A stretch of 64,000 nucleotides of DNA from 34-65-8 sp046294735 (lineage in GTDB: Bacteria; Pseudomonadota; Alphaproteobacteria; Sphingomonadales; Sphingomonadaceae), in contig JBKBKB010000006.1 in NCBI GenBank assembly GCA_046294735.1, forward strand, positions 1-64,000. The letters are read 5' to 3'. Positions 25,249 to 34,488 of this stretch are shown here, in pieces (position 1 is the stretch's first letter; the number at the start of each line of letters is the position of its first letter). Position numbers and translations under genes: made by a program. The notes below the pieces were generated by a model. That model was given only the letters and a program-made list of their open reading frames with translations, was not told the DNA's origin and did no database searches.

Positions 25249-26561
25249 CCCCTCGCGCGGATCATCGCTTCGACATCGACGAACTTCTCGCGCGGCGCAC
25301 CGGCGCGCGCGGCCGCTTCCTCGGCCTGTTCGATCTTCTTCCAGTCCCGGAAGGTGACCACGTCAAGCCCGCGTGCTTCGGCCAGCTTGTCGAAGGCAGT
25401 GCGCCCCTGTTTGCCGCCGGGGCCAAGCGCGCCGCTATCAAAATCCTCGGCCACCCGCTCGATCACGCCGTAACCGTCCGGCCGGTTGGTGCCAATGGTC
25501 CCGCTTGGTCCGCGCCGCGCCCAGCCGACGCAATAGAGCCCTGGCAGGATCCGCCCCTCGTCATTGGGAAAGCGCCCGGCCCGTTCGTCGAACGGGACTT
25601 CGGGAATGTGGGCGGAATGGTAACCGATGCAGGTGACCACGAGGTCGGCGGGAACGTGATAGAACTCGCCGGTGCCACTGGCGCGGCCGGACTCTACGGT
25701 GGTGCGCTCCACTTTCACTCGCTCAACCCGGCCATTGCCTTCGAATTCGACCGGGCTGGCGAAGAAGTCGATGTCGATTTCGACATCCTTTTCGCCGTGG
25801 ATGCTTTCCGGAATGGCGGCAAAACTGCGCAAATGGCCAACAGACTTGCGCAGGCCCGGCTCGAGCAGGGCGTCCTCCGCCTCGTCCGGCAGGTCGGCCT
25901 TGTCGACTCGGGGGCTGGCGCGATCGAGGTGCATCAGCTCGCCCAGTTCCTTGGGCGTCATCATGATCTGGTGCGGACCGCGCCGCCCCAGGATAGTGAT
26001 CTTGCGCAGCTTGCTGGCGCGCAGCAGGTCCAGCGCGTGCGCGACGATGTCCGACCCGGCGAATTCGTTTTCGGCCTTGGACAGGATGCGCGCGACATCC
26101 AGTGCGACATTGCCCATCCCGATCACGACCGCATGTCTGCCCGACAGATCGGGATCGAGCGCGGCAAAATCCGGATGGCCGTTGTACCAACCGACGAAGG
26201 CGGCGCTGCCATGGACATTGGCCAGCCCTTCGCCCGGCAGGCCGAGCTTGCGATCATGCGGCGCGCCAGTGGCGATCACGATCGCGTCGTACATGGCCTG
26301 CAACTCGCTGACCGAGACATGATGACCAACCTTGACGTTGCCGACGAAGCGGACGTTGTCGGTCAGTGCCACCTGCTCATAGCGACGGGAAACGCCCTTG
26401 ATCGACTGGTGATCGGGGGCAACGCCGGTGCGGATCAGGCCGTAGGGCACCGGCAACATGTCGAACACGTCTATCCGTGCCGTATCGCCCCATCGCTTCT
26501 GTGCGGCCTCGGCAGTGTAGTAGCCAGCCGGACCCGAACCGATGATGGCAATATGGCGCAT
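25245..26561 (-). CDS. fprA: FprA-type ferredoxin/adrenodoxin NADP+ reductase
   Basis: 438 residues of the adrenodoxin-reductase family: FAD motif GSGPAG near the N-terminus, YGLIRTGVAPDHQSIK, a second dinucleotide motif GMGNVALDVARI, GRRGPHQ for NADP(H), and the C-terminal VGWARRGPSGTIGTNRPDG. It moves electrons between NADPH and a ferredoxin; the family includes mycobacterial FprA. No ferredoxin gene is adjacent. A possible partner pathway in this window is the ferredoxin-dependent KorAB at 61151 onward, but they are far apart. It lies about 40 bp downstream of phaZ on the same strand. Confidence 0.92.
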   Translation of the reverse strand: MRHIAIIGSGPAGYYTAEAAQKRWGDTARIDVFDMLPVPYGLIRTGVAPDHQSIKGVSRRYEQVALTDNVRFVGNVKVGHHVSVSELQAMYDAIVIATGAPHDRKLGLPGEGLANVHGSAAFVGWYNGHPDFAALDPDLSGRHAVVIGMGNVALDVARILSKAENEFAGSDIVAHALDLLRASKLRKITILGRRGPHQIMMTPKELGELMHLDRASPRVDKADLPDEAEDALLEPGLRKSVGHLRSFAAIPESIHGEKDVEIDIDFFASPVEFEGNGRVERVKVERTTVESGRASGTGEFYHVPADLVVTCIGYHSAHIPEVPFDERAGRFPNDEGRILPGLYCVGWARRGPSGTIGTNRPDGYGVIERVAEDFDSGALGPGGKQGRTAFDKLAEARGLDVVTFRDWKKIEQAEEAAARAGAPREKFVDVEAMIRARG

Positions 26562-26601
26562 AGGCTAATTCCTGTGGTCAATCCGATCCTGGCCGCAACG
26601 A

Positions 26602-27453
26602 TCAGGCAGCGCGAGATACATCCTCTTCGTCATGCGTGTCGAGGAAGCGGCGGATGGCGGAAATGCTCTGCTCGCGGTGGCTTAGCAGGAACAGGTGTCC
26701 GCCACCTTCCATCACCTCCAGTTCGCTGTTGGGAATCAGCGTGTTGAGAATGCGCCCGTTGGCGAGCGGCACGATCTGGTCGTCATCGCCCATCAGGATC
26801 AGCGTCCGCTTCTTCATGAAGGGGAGCGCAGGGGCACTGGTCCAGCCGAACATGGCCAACAACTGGTAGAAATAGCCACGCGGTGTCGGCGGGGTCAGGC
26901 GACCGATATGCTCGGACTTGCCGCTCGCCTCGCTGCCCAGAGCGCCGCCATAAAGTGTCTCGAAATGCTTCGCCATGAACGCAGCGTCGACGTAGCGGCG
27001 GGGGTTGGCCATCTTGGTCAGCGCTGCCGGGTTACCGGGCACCATGACCATGCCGGCACTGGTTGCGGCGAGCACCAGTCGCCGGGTCCGCCCGGGATGC
27101 TGCAGGGCAAAGTGCTGTGCCATGGCCCCACCCCAACTCACCCCCATGACATCGACCTTGTCCAGCCCGAACCGGTCGAGCAGCAAAGTGGTGGTCCAGG
27201 CCATGGTCACGGTGTTGTAAGGGATGACTGGCTCGGGCGACTCGCCCACGCCCGGCATATCGAACATGATGAAGCCGCGGTCATCGAGCGCATCGGCAAG
27301 CGGCGCAACGGCTTCGATATTCGCGCCTATCCCGTTAAAGAACAGGACCGGCAGATGCTCGCTTTCCATGTCGAGCCGCCAGCGGGCGACGCGCAAGGTG
27401 CGACCACCGACATTCTCCATCGAGATTTCGGCGGTTTCCATGGCATGAGTCAA
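26602..27453 (-). CDS. phaZ: Poly(3-hydroxyalkanoate) depolymerase, intracellular mcl type
   Basis: 283 residues resembling Pseudomonas PhaZ: FFNGIGANIEAVAPLADAL, FDMPGVGES, nucleophile Ser106 in GVSWGGAMAQ, LVLAATSAGMVMVPG, the LLAMFGWTSAPALPF segment, Asp in MGDDDQIVPL and His in GGGHLFLL. It mobilises stored polyhydroxyalkanoate. I chose TTG 27453 because AAGGAA lies 7 nt upstream; ATG 27441 would leave the Shine-Dalgarno 19 nt away. It directly follows phaC on the same strand, as in the Pseudomonas phaC1-phaZ arrangement. Confidence 0.92.
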   Translation of the reverse strand: MTHAMETAEISMENVGGRTLRVARWRLDMESEHLPVLFFNGIGANIEAVAPLADALDDRGFIMFDMPGVGESPEPVIPYNTVTMAWTTTLLLDRFGLDKVDVMGVSWGGAMAQHFALQHPGRTRRLVLAATSAGMVMVPGNPAALTKMANPRRYVDAAFMAKHFETLYGGALGSEASGKSEHIGRLTPPTPRGYFYQLLAMFGWTSAPALPFMKKRTLILMGDDDQIVPLANGRILNTLIPNSELEVMEGGGHLFLLSHREQSISAIRRFLDTHDEEDVSRAA

Positions 27454-27493
27454 AGGCAGTTTCCTTGTTGCGGGCGTGCGTGCCCCGTCAGTG

Positions 27494-29188
27494 TTAGCGC
27501 TCTTCGACCACATAAAGGCCGGGTGCCGGGTCAAGTGGCGTATACTTTTTGTTGCCGAGCGACTTGGGGGCTTTGACGACCTTGCCGGAGTTGCGGTGAA
27601 CCCAGGCCATCCAGTGCGGCCACCAGCTACCGGCCACTTCCTCCACTCCGCCCAGCCATTGGTCTGCTGTTTCCGGCAATGGGCCGTCTGCCTTCTGGAC
27701 ATAGTACTTGGCCTTGGGATTGCCCGGCGGGTTGAGGATCGCCTGCATATGGCCCGAATGACTGAGTACGTATGTCACGTCATCGCTGCCGAACAGTCGG
27801 GTGGAGCGGTAGGTCGCTTTCCACGGTGTGATGTGGTCGGTCACTCCGCCCAGAATGAACAAGGGGGCATCGACCCGTGACAGGTCGACCATGTGCCCGG
27901 CCATCTCCACTTCGCCCTTCTTGGTGAAAGCGAGCGTTTCGAACAGTGTCAGGAAGTCTCCCATCAGGCTGGCTGAGAGGTTGGTCGCGTCGGCATTCCA
28001 GAACAGCACGTCAAACGCCGGCGGGTCATCGCCCAGCAGGTAATTGTTGATGACATAGTTCCAAATCAGGTCATTGGGCCGGAGCCAGGCAAACCCGCGG
28101 GCGAGGTCATCACCCTTGATCACGCCCTTTTTGGCCGCCCGCTGGCGCGCCAGCTGCATCCCGTTTTCGGTTACCAGCGAACCGGCTTCGATATCGTTCT
28201 GCTTGGGGTGAAGCACGCACACCATCAGGGTCAGCGCATTGAGAGCATCATCGCCATCAGCCGCCAGCTTGCTGGCCAGCACGGAAGCGGTCTGACCGCC
28301 GGAGCACCCGGCCGAGATATTCACCTTTTTCGAGCCGGTGATCGCCTGGACAGCCGCAATCGCTTCGCGGCAGGACCGGACGTAATCGTCCATGCCCCAG
28401 TGCCCCTGTTCCTTCGACGGGTTGCGCCAGGAAATCACGAAAGTCTGAATGCCGTTGTCGACCTGATATTTGACCACCGACTTCTCCGGGGACAAGTCGT
28501 TGATATACATCTTGTTTATCTGGGGCGGAATGGTCAGTTGGGGGATCTCGAAGACCTCGTCGGTGCTGGGCGCATAGTGGATCAATTCCATCATCTCGGT
28601 CCGCAGAACAACAGCGCCTTTCGAGGTCGCGATATTCTCGCCCAGCTTGAACGGGCGCTTGTCCACCTGGCTGACCATGCCCTTGTTGTGGACCATGTCG
28701 TTGTAAGCGTTCTTTAGCCCCTTCACCAGGCTCAGGCCGCCGCTGTCGATCACCCGCTTTTGCGCGGTCGGGTTGCCGAGCAGGGTGTTGGTCGGCGCCA
28801 GAGCGTCGATGATGATCGTGCTGATGAAGTTGGCCCGGTCGCGCTCAAGTTCGTCCAATTCCAGTTCTTCCAGCCAATTTCGCATCCCCTTCTGCACAGC
28901 GAGGTAATACTGTGCCCCGGCGCGGAAGAAGGGATTGTACTGCCACGCCGGATCGCGGAAACGCTTGTCCTTGGGATCGGGGGCAAGATCGGACTTGCCG
29001 GTCATGATCTTGACCATGTCCTGCCCGATATCCTGCGCATGTTTCATGGCCCGCTGCGGATCGGAAGCGGTTTCCCGCAGCAATAGCGCGATCGCGCCAA
29101 CAAAATCCTCTCGCGCCAGCCCCACCAGCGGCCCCAGTGCCGTGGTTGACTGCGCGGCCTCGTTTTCAAGCTTCATGCCCTTGGTCAT
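27494..29188 (-). CDS. phaC: Class II-like poly(R)-hydroxyalkanoate synthase
   Basis: 564 residues, near the 560 of Pseudomonas PhaC1. The lipase-like box carries the catalytic Cys295 in SAGCSGGQTA. DHITPWKATYRS holds the Asp, and SGHMQAILNPPGNPKAKY the His of the triad. PSKEQGHWGMDDYV and WNADATNL are hallmark class II segments. It polymerises (R)-3-hydroxyacyl-CoA into PHA granules. GGGAG precedes ATG 29188. phaZ follows 40 bp later. No phasin, phaA or phaB is in the window. Confidence 0.94.
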   Translation of the reverse strand: MTKGMKLENEAAQSTTALGPLVGLAREDFVGAIALLLRETASDPQRAMKHAQDIGQDMVKIMTGKSDLAPDPKDKRFRDPAWQYNPFFRAGAQYYLAVQKGMRNWLEELELDELERDRANFISTIIIDALAPTNTLLGNPTAQKRVIDSGGLSLVKGLKNAYNDMVHNKGMVSQVDKRPFKLGENIATSKGAVVLRTEMMELIHYAPSTDEVFEIPQLTIPPQINKMYINDLSPEKSVVKYQVDNGIQTFVISWRNPSKEQGHWGMDDYVRSCREAIAAVQAITGSKKVNISAGCSGGQTASVLASKLAADGDDALNALTLMVCVLHPKQNDIEAGSLVTENGMQLARQRAAKKGVIKGDDLARGFAWLRPNDLIWNYVINNYLLGDDPPAFDVLFWNADATNLSASLMGDFLTLFETLAFTKKGEVEMAGHMVDLSRVDAPLFILGGVTDHITPWKATYRSTRLFGSDDVTYVLSHSGHMQAILNPPGNPKAKYYVQKADGPLPETADQWLGGVEEVAGSWWPHWMAWVHRNSGKVVKAPKSLGNKKYTPLDPAPGLYVVEER

Positions 29189-29319
29189 GTGGTTCTCCCT
29201 GTCGCAGTTCATGCACACCGCATGCGTCCTTGGCAAGCGGGGCAAAAAAGTGGCGGGATTAGCGGTATTTGGTGGGGTCGATTAACCGATTACCAACCAC
29301 TATTCTGCATAACGGCGGG

Positions 29320-32088
29320 ATGGGCGGGGCGCACCCCAGATCGGCCCCGGCGGACCTAGCTGCCGGCGATGCCGCCGTTGCATCCCCAGCACGTCTGCGC
29401 GTGCAGGGTGAAGAGCAGGGTGCTGCCCCACCTGACCATTCCGATTCATCGACTGCCCCGGCAGGACATCTGCAGGACCGCCGCTCCGCCCAGCGCAGGT
29501 CCACGCAGACGGCGCGCTCCCCGCTCAGCGGAGATCGCGCCCGGGCGGCCAGCTCCACGCTGCGCCGCCCGCATGTCCTGCCCGATACTTTCCCGTGGAT
29601 GGCGCCGTCCATTGCCGGGGCCTTCGCGATTGCTGCGATGGTCTGCAATTGCCTGCCGCCTCTGGCGGGAGCGATCCTGGGCTTGCTGGGCGTCATCCTT
29701 GCCTCTGCCAGCAAGTTCTTTGTCGTGTGGGAGCGAAAATGTGAGCGGGACCCGAAGGTAGCTTATCCGGCCGGAGCCGGGTTCGTGGTGGTGAGCGGCC
29801 TTCTCGCCAGCAGCGGGATCGGCCTGTGGCTGTTTCATGGCCATCTCGATGTGCGTCTGGCCATTGCGGCGGTGGTGACCATCAATGCCGTCTTTGCGAC
29901 CGTGCTGAGCGGACGAACCCCGCTTCAGTTTGCCGCAAAGCTGGCCTGCTGGCTGCCGATCGTGGTGCTGGATGCAAGCCTGCTTGCCTTTGCCGGTCTG
30001 GCGCTGGCCACCGTGGTTTCAGCGGCCATTTCCCGATATCAGGCGCAATTGGACCGGCAGCGCGAAGTTGAGGAAGAGGCCAAGGCACGGGTCCGGGAAC
30101 GTGCGCAGAGCATTCTGGCCGATTACGAGGAAACAGGGCAGGGCTGGTTCTGGGAAACGGACCGCCGCGGGCAGCTCACCTATCTCTCGGCCTCCGTAGC
30201 CAAGGCGCTCGGTAAAACACGCAAGGCGCTGCTCGGTCGTCCGCTGACCAACCTGTTCGATTTGCTCGACAGCAGTGCCGATGGTGAGCGGACGCTGACC
30301 TTCCATTTGTCGGCTCGGTCTTCATTCCAGGATCTGGCTGTTCGTGCTGCGGTCTGCTCCGAAGAGCGTTGGTGGTCGATCAATGGCCGCCCGATCTATG
30401 ACGGGTTCGGCAATTTCTGCGGCTTCCGCGGTTCCGGCACCGACTTGACGGAAAAGAAGCGCAGCCAGGAAAACGCGACCAGACTGGCGCAGTTCGACTC
30501 GCTGACCGGCCTCGCCAACCGCCACAACATGTCGCAGATGCTGGAAAAGATTCTGTCCAGTCCGCACCCGCGCGACCGCGAGTGCGCGATCATGCTGCTG
30601 GACCTAGACCGGTTCAAGAATGTCAACGATACGCTCGGCCATCCGGCGGGTGATGCCCTGCTCAAGCAGGTATCGCAGCGCTTGCAGCGCTCGGTCGGCA
30701 AGATGGGCCAGTGCGGGCGGCTTGGTGGCGATGAATTCAAAGTCATCATCCCAGGCAGAAGCCCACACGAACAACTGGGGGAACTGGCCCAAGAGATCAT
30801 CCGCCAGCTATCGCAGCCCTATTCGATTGAGGGCCAGCGCGTTGTCATTGGTGCTTCGGTCGGGATCGCCATCTCGCCTGACAACGGCGTGACCAGCGAA
30901 ACCATTATCCGCAATGCCGACCTGGCGCTCTATGCCGCCAAGGATGGCGGGCGCGGCCGGTTCCACTTCTTCTCGGACGATCTGCATTCGAAGGCGGAAG
31001 AGCGCAACCAGCTGGAACAGGATCTGCGCGATGCCATTGCGCAAGGGGGTCTTGAACTGCACTATCAGCCGGTCGTCGATGCCCTCACCGAACAAATCGG
31101 CGGGTTCGAGGCACTGTTGCGGTGGAACCATCCAGTCAACGGCTGGCTGTCCCCGGCGCGCTTCATCCCGATTGCCGAAGACGCTGGCCTAATTTCGGCA
31201 ATTGGCGAATGGGCGCTGCGGACTGCCTGCCATGACCTGTCGCGCTGGCCGGACAGCATCCGCTGCGCCGTCAACGTTTCGACCTTGCAGTTTGCCAACC
31301 CCCAATTCGCGACCGTGGTTACCAATGCCATTGCCCAGGCCCGCATCGACCCTTCGCGTCTGGAGCTGGAAATCACCGAAAGCGTGTTCCTGAACGAGGA
31401 CCAAGGCACCGACGCGATGTTCGCGGCGCTCAAGCGGATCGGCGTGCGTCTGGCGCTGGACGATTTCGGGACCGGTTATTCCTCGCTCGGTTACCTCAAG
31501 CGCGCGCCATTCGACAAGATCAAGATCGACCAGAGTTTCGTGCGTGGTGCCACCCAGCCGGGCAGCCGGAACGGTGCCATCATCGCGTCGATTACCGGGC
31601 TGGCGCAGTCGCTCGGCATGGACACGACGGCCGAAGGGGTGGAAACGCTGGATGAACTCGCCCTGGTCCGCAGCTATGGTTGCAGCCATATCCAGGGGTA
31701 TGTCTATGACAAGGCCATGACCGGCGCGCAGGCCACTGCGCGGTTGGCTGAGGGCCTCGCCATCATCGCCATCGGCCCTAAATCCGCCCGGGCCAAACGC
31801 TTCACCGTGCTGCGCAAGGTCATCCTTGAGCATGGCGGGCATCATTATCAGGGCACCATCCGCAATATGTCGATGACCGGTGCAATGGTGGAAGGCTTGT
31901 GGAATGTGCCGGCCGGGACTCAGTTCACCATTGCCTTGAGTGAAACGCAGACAGTGGTTGCGACAAGCAGGTGGTCACAGGATGATCGGATGGGCGTGGA
32001 ATTCACCAAGCCGCTCGAAGTCGAGGAGGATGGCACGCTATCGATCCTTGCGCGGGAAAAATCCAACAGGCTGGCGTGGGCCGGGTGA
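29320..32088 (+). CDS. Membrane-bound PAS-GGDEF-EAL-PilZ composite c-di-GMP protein
   Basis: About 922 residues. From the N-terminus: a disordered Pro/Ser/Arg-rich region (1-90), about five hydrophobic segments (94-250), a PAS domain (about 262-385), GGDEF with the intact motif at 469-473, EAL with EALLRW from 597, and a C-terminal PilZ-like domain (about 826-922) with NMSMTG. The EAL set ITESVF, DDFGTGYSSL, KIDQSFV and EGVET is complete. No RxxD inhibitory site precedes GGDEF. It could make, degrade and bind c-di-GMP. The start is uncertain: ATG 29320 is preferred over TTG 29269 and ATG 29599. Divergent from phaC; a paralogue follows. Confidence 0.88.
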   Translation: MGGAHPRSAPADLAAGDAAVASPARLRVQGEEQGAAPPDHSDSSTAPAGHLQDRRSAQRRSTQTARSPLSGDRARAASSTLRRPHVLPDTFPWMAPSIAGAFAIAAMVCNCLPPLAGAILGLLGVILASASKFFVVWERKCERDPKVAYPAGAGFVVVSGLLASSGIGLWLFHGHLDVRLAIAAVVTINAVFATVLSGRTPLQFAAKLACWLPIVVLDASLLAFAGLALATVVSAAISRYQAQLDRQREVEEEAKARVRERAQSILADYEETGQGWFWETDRRGQLTYLSASVAKALGKTRKALLGRPLTNLFDLLDSSADGERTLTFHLSARSSFQDLAVRAAVCSEERWWSINGRPIYDGFGNFCGFRGSGTDLTEKKRSQENATRLAQFDSLTGLANRHNMSQMLEKILSSPHPRDRECAIMLLDLDRFKNVNDTLGHPAGDALLKQVSQRLQRSVGKMGQCGRLGGDEFKVIIPGRSPHEQLGELAQEIIRQLSQPYSIEGQRVVIGASVGIAISPDNGVTSETIIRNADLALYAAKDGGRGRFHFFSDDLHSKAEERNQLEQDLRDAIAQGGLELHYQPVVDALTEQIGGFEALLRWNHPVNGWLSPARFIPIAEDAGLISAIGEWALRTACHDLSRWPDSIRCAVNVSTLQFANPQFATVVTNAIAQARIDPSRLELEITESVFLNEDQGTDAMFAALKRIGVRLALDDFGTGYSSLGYLKRAPFDKIKIDQSFVRGATQPGSRNGAIIASITGLAQSLGMDTTAEGVETLDELALVRSYGCSHIQGYVYDKAMTGAQATARLAEGLAIIAIGPKSARAKRFTVLRKVILEHGGHHYQGTIRNMSMTGAMVEGLWNVPAGTQFTIALSETQTVVATSRWSQDDRMGVEFTKPLEVEEDGTLSILAREKSNRLAWAG

Positions 32089-32196
32089 CGGGTTCCACAT
32101 TTAGGTGACCCTTAACCAATTGTCTTTAGTTTCGCGGTGCAAGAAAAGCCCAAAGGTCGCAAACCATACGGGACTATCGGACAAGGACGGCGCAGA

Positions 32197-34425
32197 ATGG
32201 CCATCAAGGGCCTGTTTTCACGCAAAGGGAGCCAGGAGGTGGGTTCGTCGGACGAGTCCGGTGAGACTGCACCGCTGCGCCCGATCGAAAAGCGTGACGC
32301 TGAACGCCGCCTTGAACTGCTCGACAGTTTCGAGGAATCCGGCATCGGCTGGTTCTGGGCTACTGACGCCCAGGGCCGTCTGATTTACCTGTCCGAACAG
32401 GCCAGTGCCCAGATCGGATTGGAGCACCAGCACGTGCTGGGGCAAGGGGTCGCCAAGCTGTTCAGCACTGACCCGGTCGATGAAGCGGAAGACAAGCGTC
32501 GCCCGCTCGGGTTTCTCCTCAGCGCGAGAAATACGATCGCCGATCTGCCGGTCCGGGTCGCGATCGAAGGTACCGAAGTATGGTGGTCGATTACCGGCAA
32601 GCCGCAGTTTGACATAGAAGGCGGCTTTCTGGGTTACCGCGGGTCCGCCAAAGACATTTCTGCTGACATCGTGCGTCAGCGCGATGCTGCCAGGCTGGCG
32701 CAGTATGACTCGCTGACCGGGCTGTCGAACCGGCACCGCATGACCAGTCGGCTGACCGCTACCCTGACTGCCTACAAGGCGGCAAAGCGCAGCTGCGCCC
32801 TTTTGATGATGGATCTCGACCGGTTCAAGCATGTCAACGATACGCTTGGTCACCCGGCCGGAGACGAGCTTTTGCGGCAGGTGGCCCAGCGCTTGCAGAC
32901 GATCGTTGGTAAACGCGGGGAAATCGGCCGACTGGGCGGGGACGAGTTCCAGATAATCCTGCCCGACATGGATGACCGCGGGCAGTTGGGCGAACTGGCC
33001 GGGCGGCTCATCCAGATGGTGTCGCAGCCCTACTCGATCGAAGGCAGCCGGGCGATCATCGGCACCTCAATCGGGATTGCCATCGCGCCGTATGATGGGC
33101 TGGACACGGATAATCTTGTCAGCAGCGCCGACCTTGCACTCTATGCCGCAAAAGGTGGCGGGCGCGGGCAGTTCCGGTTCTATTCGGCTGAGCTGAAAGA
33201 CGGCGCTCGCCTGCGGAAGCAGATCGAGGAAGATTTGCGCGATGCCCTGTACCGGGACGAGATGAACCTGCGGTTCCAGCCTATCGTTCGCACCTCAGAC
33301 GGGCTGGTTACCTGTTTCGAAGCGCTGCTCGATTGGCATCATCCTGAGCGTGGCCGGATTGCGCCAGATCTGTTCATCCCGATCGCCGAGGAAACCTCGA
33401 TCATAAACGACCTGGGTGAATGGGCCATGCGCCGGGCCTGTGCCTGTGCAAAACAGTGGCCAGGGGAACTGCGGGTGGCGGTCAATGTTTCAGCTATCCA
33501 GTTCACCACCAGCGATGTACCGGCGATGGTCGAACGCGCTTTGGCACATACTGGGCTCAACCCGGCGCAGCTCGAAATAGAGCTGACCGAATCCGTGTTC
33601 ATGGGTGACCAGCAGGCGGTTCAGGAAATTTTCGTCCGCCTCAAGAAGATGGGTGTGCGGCTGGCTTTGGACGATTTTGGTACCGGCTATTCCTCACTCA
33701 GTTATCTGCGCCACGCTCCCTTCGACAAGATCAAGATCGACCGCAGCTTCGTCCGCGGTGCAGCTGAGAAAGGCAACAACAATCCTGCTATCATCAAGGC
33801 CATTGTCAGCCTTGCCGAAGCGCTGAACATGGAAACTGTGGCCGAGGGGGTCGAAGCGATGGACGAGCTCCGGCTTGTCACCGATTTGGGTACCAGCCAT
33901 GTTCAAGGCTACGTTTTCAGCAAGCCAACCTCGCATGAAGACGTTCTCGAACGGCTTGAGCGCGGAGAAATCCAGTATGACGCCCAAGGTCCGGCATTCC
34001 ACCGGGCTGACCGGATGAGCACCTATCGCAAGATCGGGGTGATCCACGAGGATCATCGCTATAACGCCGTCATGCGCAACCTGTCGCGCACCGGCGCCCG
34101 GATCGAGGGTCTTTTGAACGTTCCGATCGGCACCCAGCTGGTGGTCGACTTCGGCGAAGGGCAATTGGGCGTTGCGACTGTTCGCCGGTCAACGGGACAT
34201 ACCCAGGGGCTTGAGTTCGAAACCCCGCTGGTCAGCGATGGCGCTGATGGATTGTGCACCCGGCATCGGGTGTCACCTTATTCGCTTGCCGCCGCCGGAA
34301 TGCCGCTGGCCGCGCTGCCGCCGGGTTATTACCCATTGGTGCAGAGCGCCAGCGACGCAGACAGCAAGTCACGTCCGGCATTCATGCAGGTCGATCTTTC
34401 ACAACCGGGATCGCGCGCCGGCTGA
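32197..34425 (+). CDS. Soluble PAS-GGDEF-EAL-PilZ composite c-di-GMP protein (paralogue of the preceding gene)
   Basis: 742 residues with the same domain order as its neighbour but no membrane segments: PAS (about 50-180), GGDEF at 247-251, EAL from 375, PilZ-like domain from about 606 with NLSRTG, and a C-terminal tail with no recognised domain. The EAL motif reads EALLDW, with Asp379 where EALLRW has Arg; the other catalytic motifs (LTESVF, DDFGTGYSSL, KIDRSFV, EGVE) are kept. No RxxD I-site precedes GGDEF. The start is ATG 32197, behind AAGGAC. The pair looks like a tandem duplication in which one copy gained or lost the membrane part. Confidence 0.92.
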   Translation: MAIKGLFSRKGSQEVGSSDESGETAPLRPIEKRDAERRLELLDSFEESGIGWFWATDAQGRLIYLSEQASAQIGLEHQHVLGQGVAKLFSTDPVDEAEDKRRPLGFLLSARNTIADLPVRVAIEGTEVWWSITGKPQFDIEGGFLGYRGSAKDISADIVRQRDAARLAQYDSLTGLSNRHRMTSRLTATLTAYKAAKRSCALLMMDLDRFKHVNDTLGHPAGDELLRQVAQRLQTIVGKRGEIGRLGGDEFQIILPDMDDRGQLGELAGRLIQMVSQPYSIEGSRAIIGTSIGIAIAPYDGLDTDNLVSSADLALYAAKGGGRGQFRFYSAELKDGARLRKQIEEDLRDALYRDEMNLRFQPIVRTSDGLVTCFEALLDWHHPERGRIAPDLFIPIAEETSIINDLGEWAMRRACACAKQWPGELRVAVNVSAIQFTTSDVPAMVERALAHTGLNPAQLEIELTESVFMGDQQAVQEIFVRLKKMGVRLALDDFGTGYSSLSYLRHAPFDKIKIDRSFVRGAAEKGNNNPAIIKAIVSLAEALNMETVAEGVEAMDELRLVTDLGTSHVQGYVFSKPTSHEDVLERLERGEIQYDAQGPAFHRADRMSTYRKIGVIHEDHRYNAVMRNLSRTGARIEGLLNVPIGTQLVVDFGEGQLGVATVRRSTGHTQGLEFETPLVSDGADGLCTRHRVSPYSLAAAGMPLAALPPGYYPLVQSASDADSKSRPAFMQVDLSQPGSRAG

Positions 34426-34488
34426 TACTTGCCGTGGGATCTGCGATGTCCTGCTGACAGCAGCGCAGGGTGGCGCTAAGGGCCCGGG

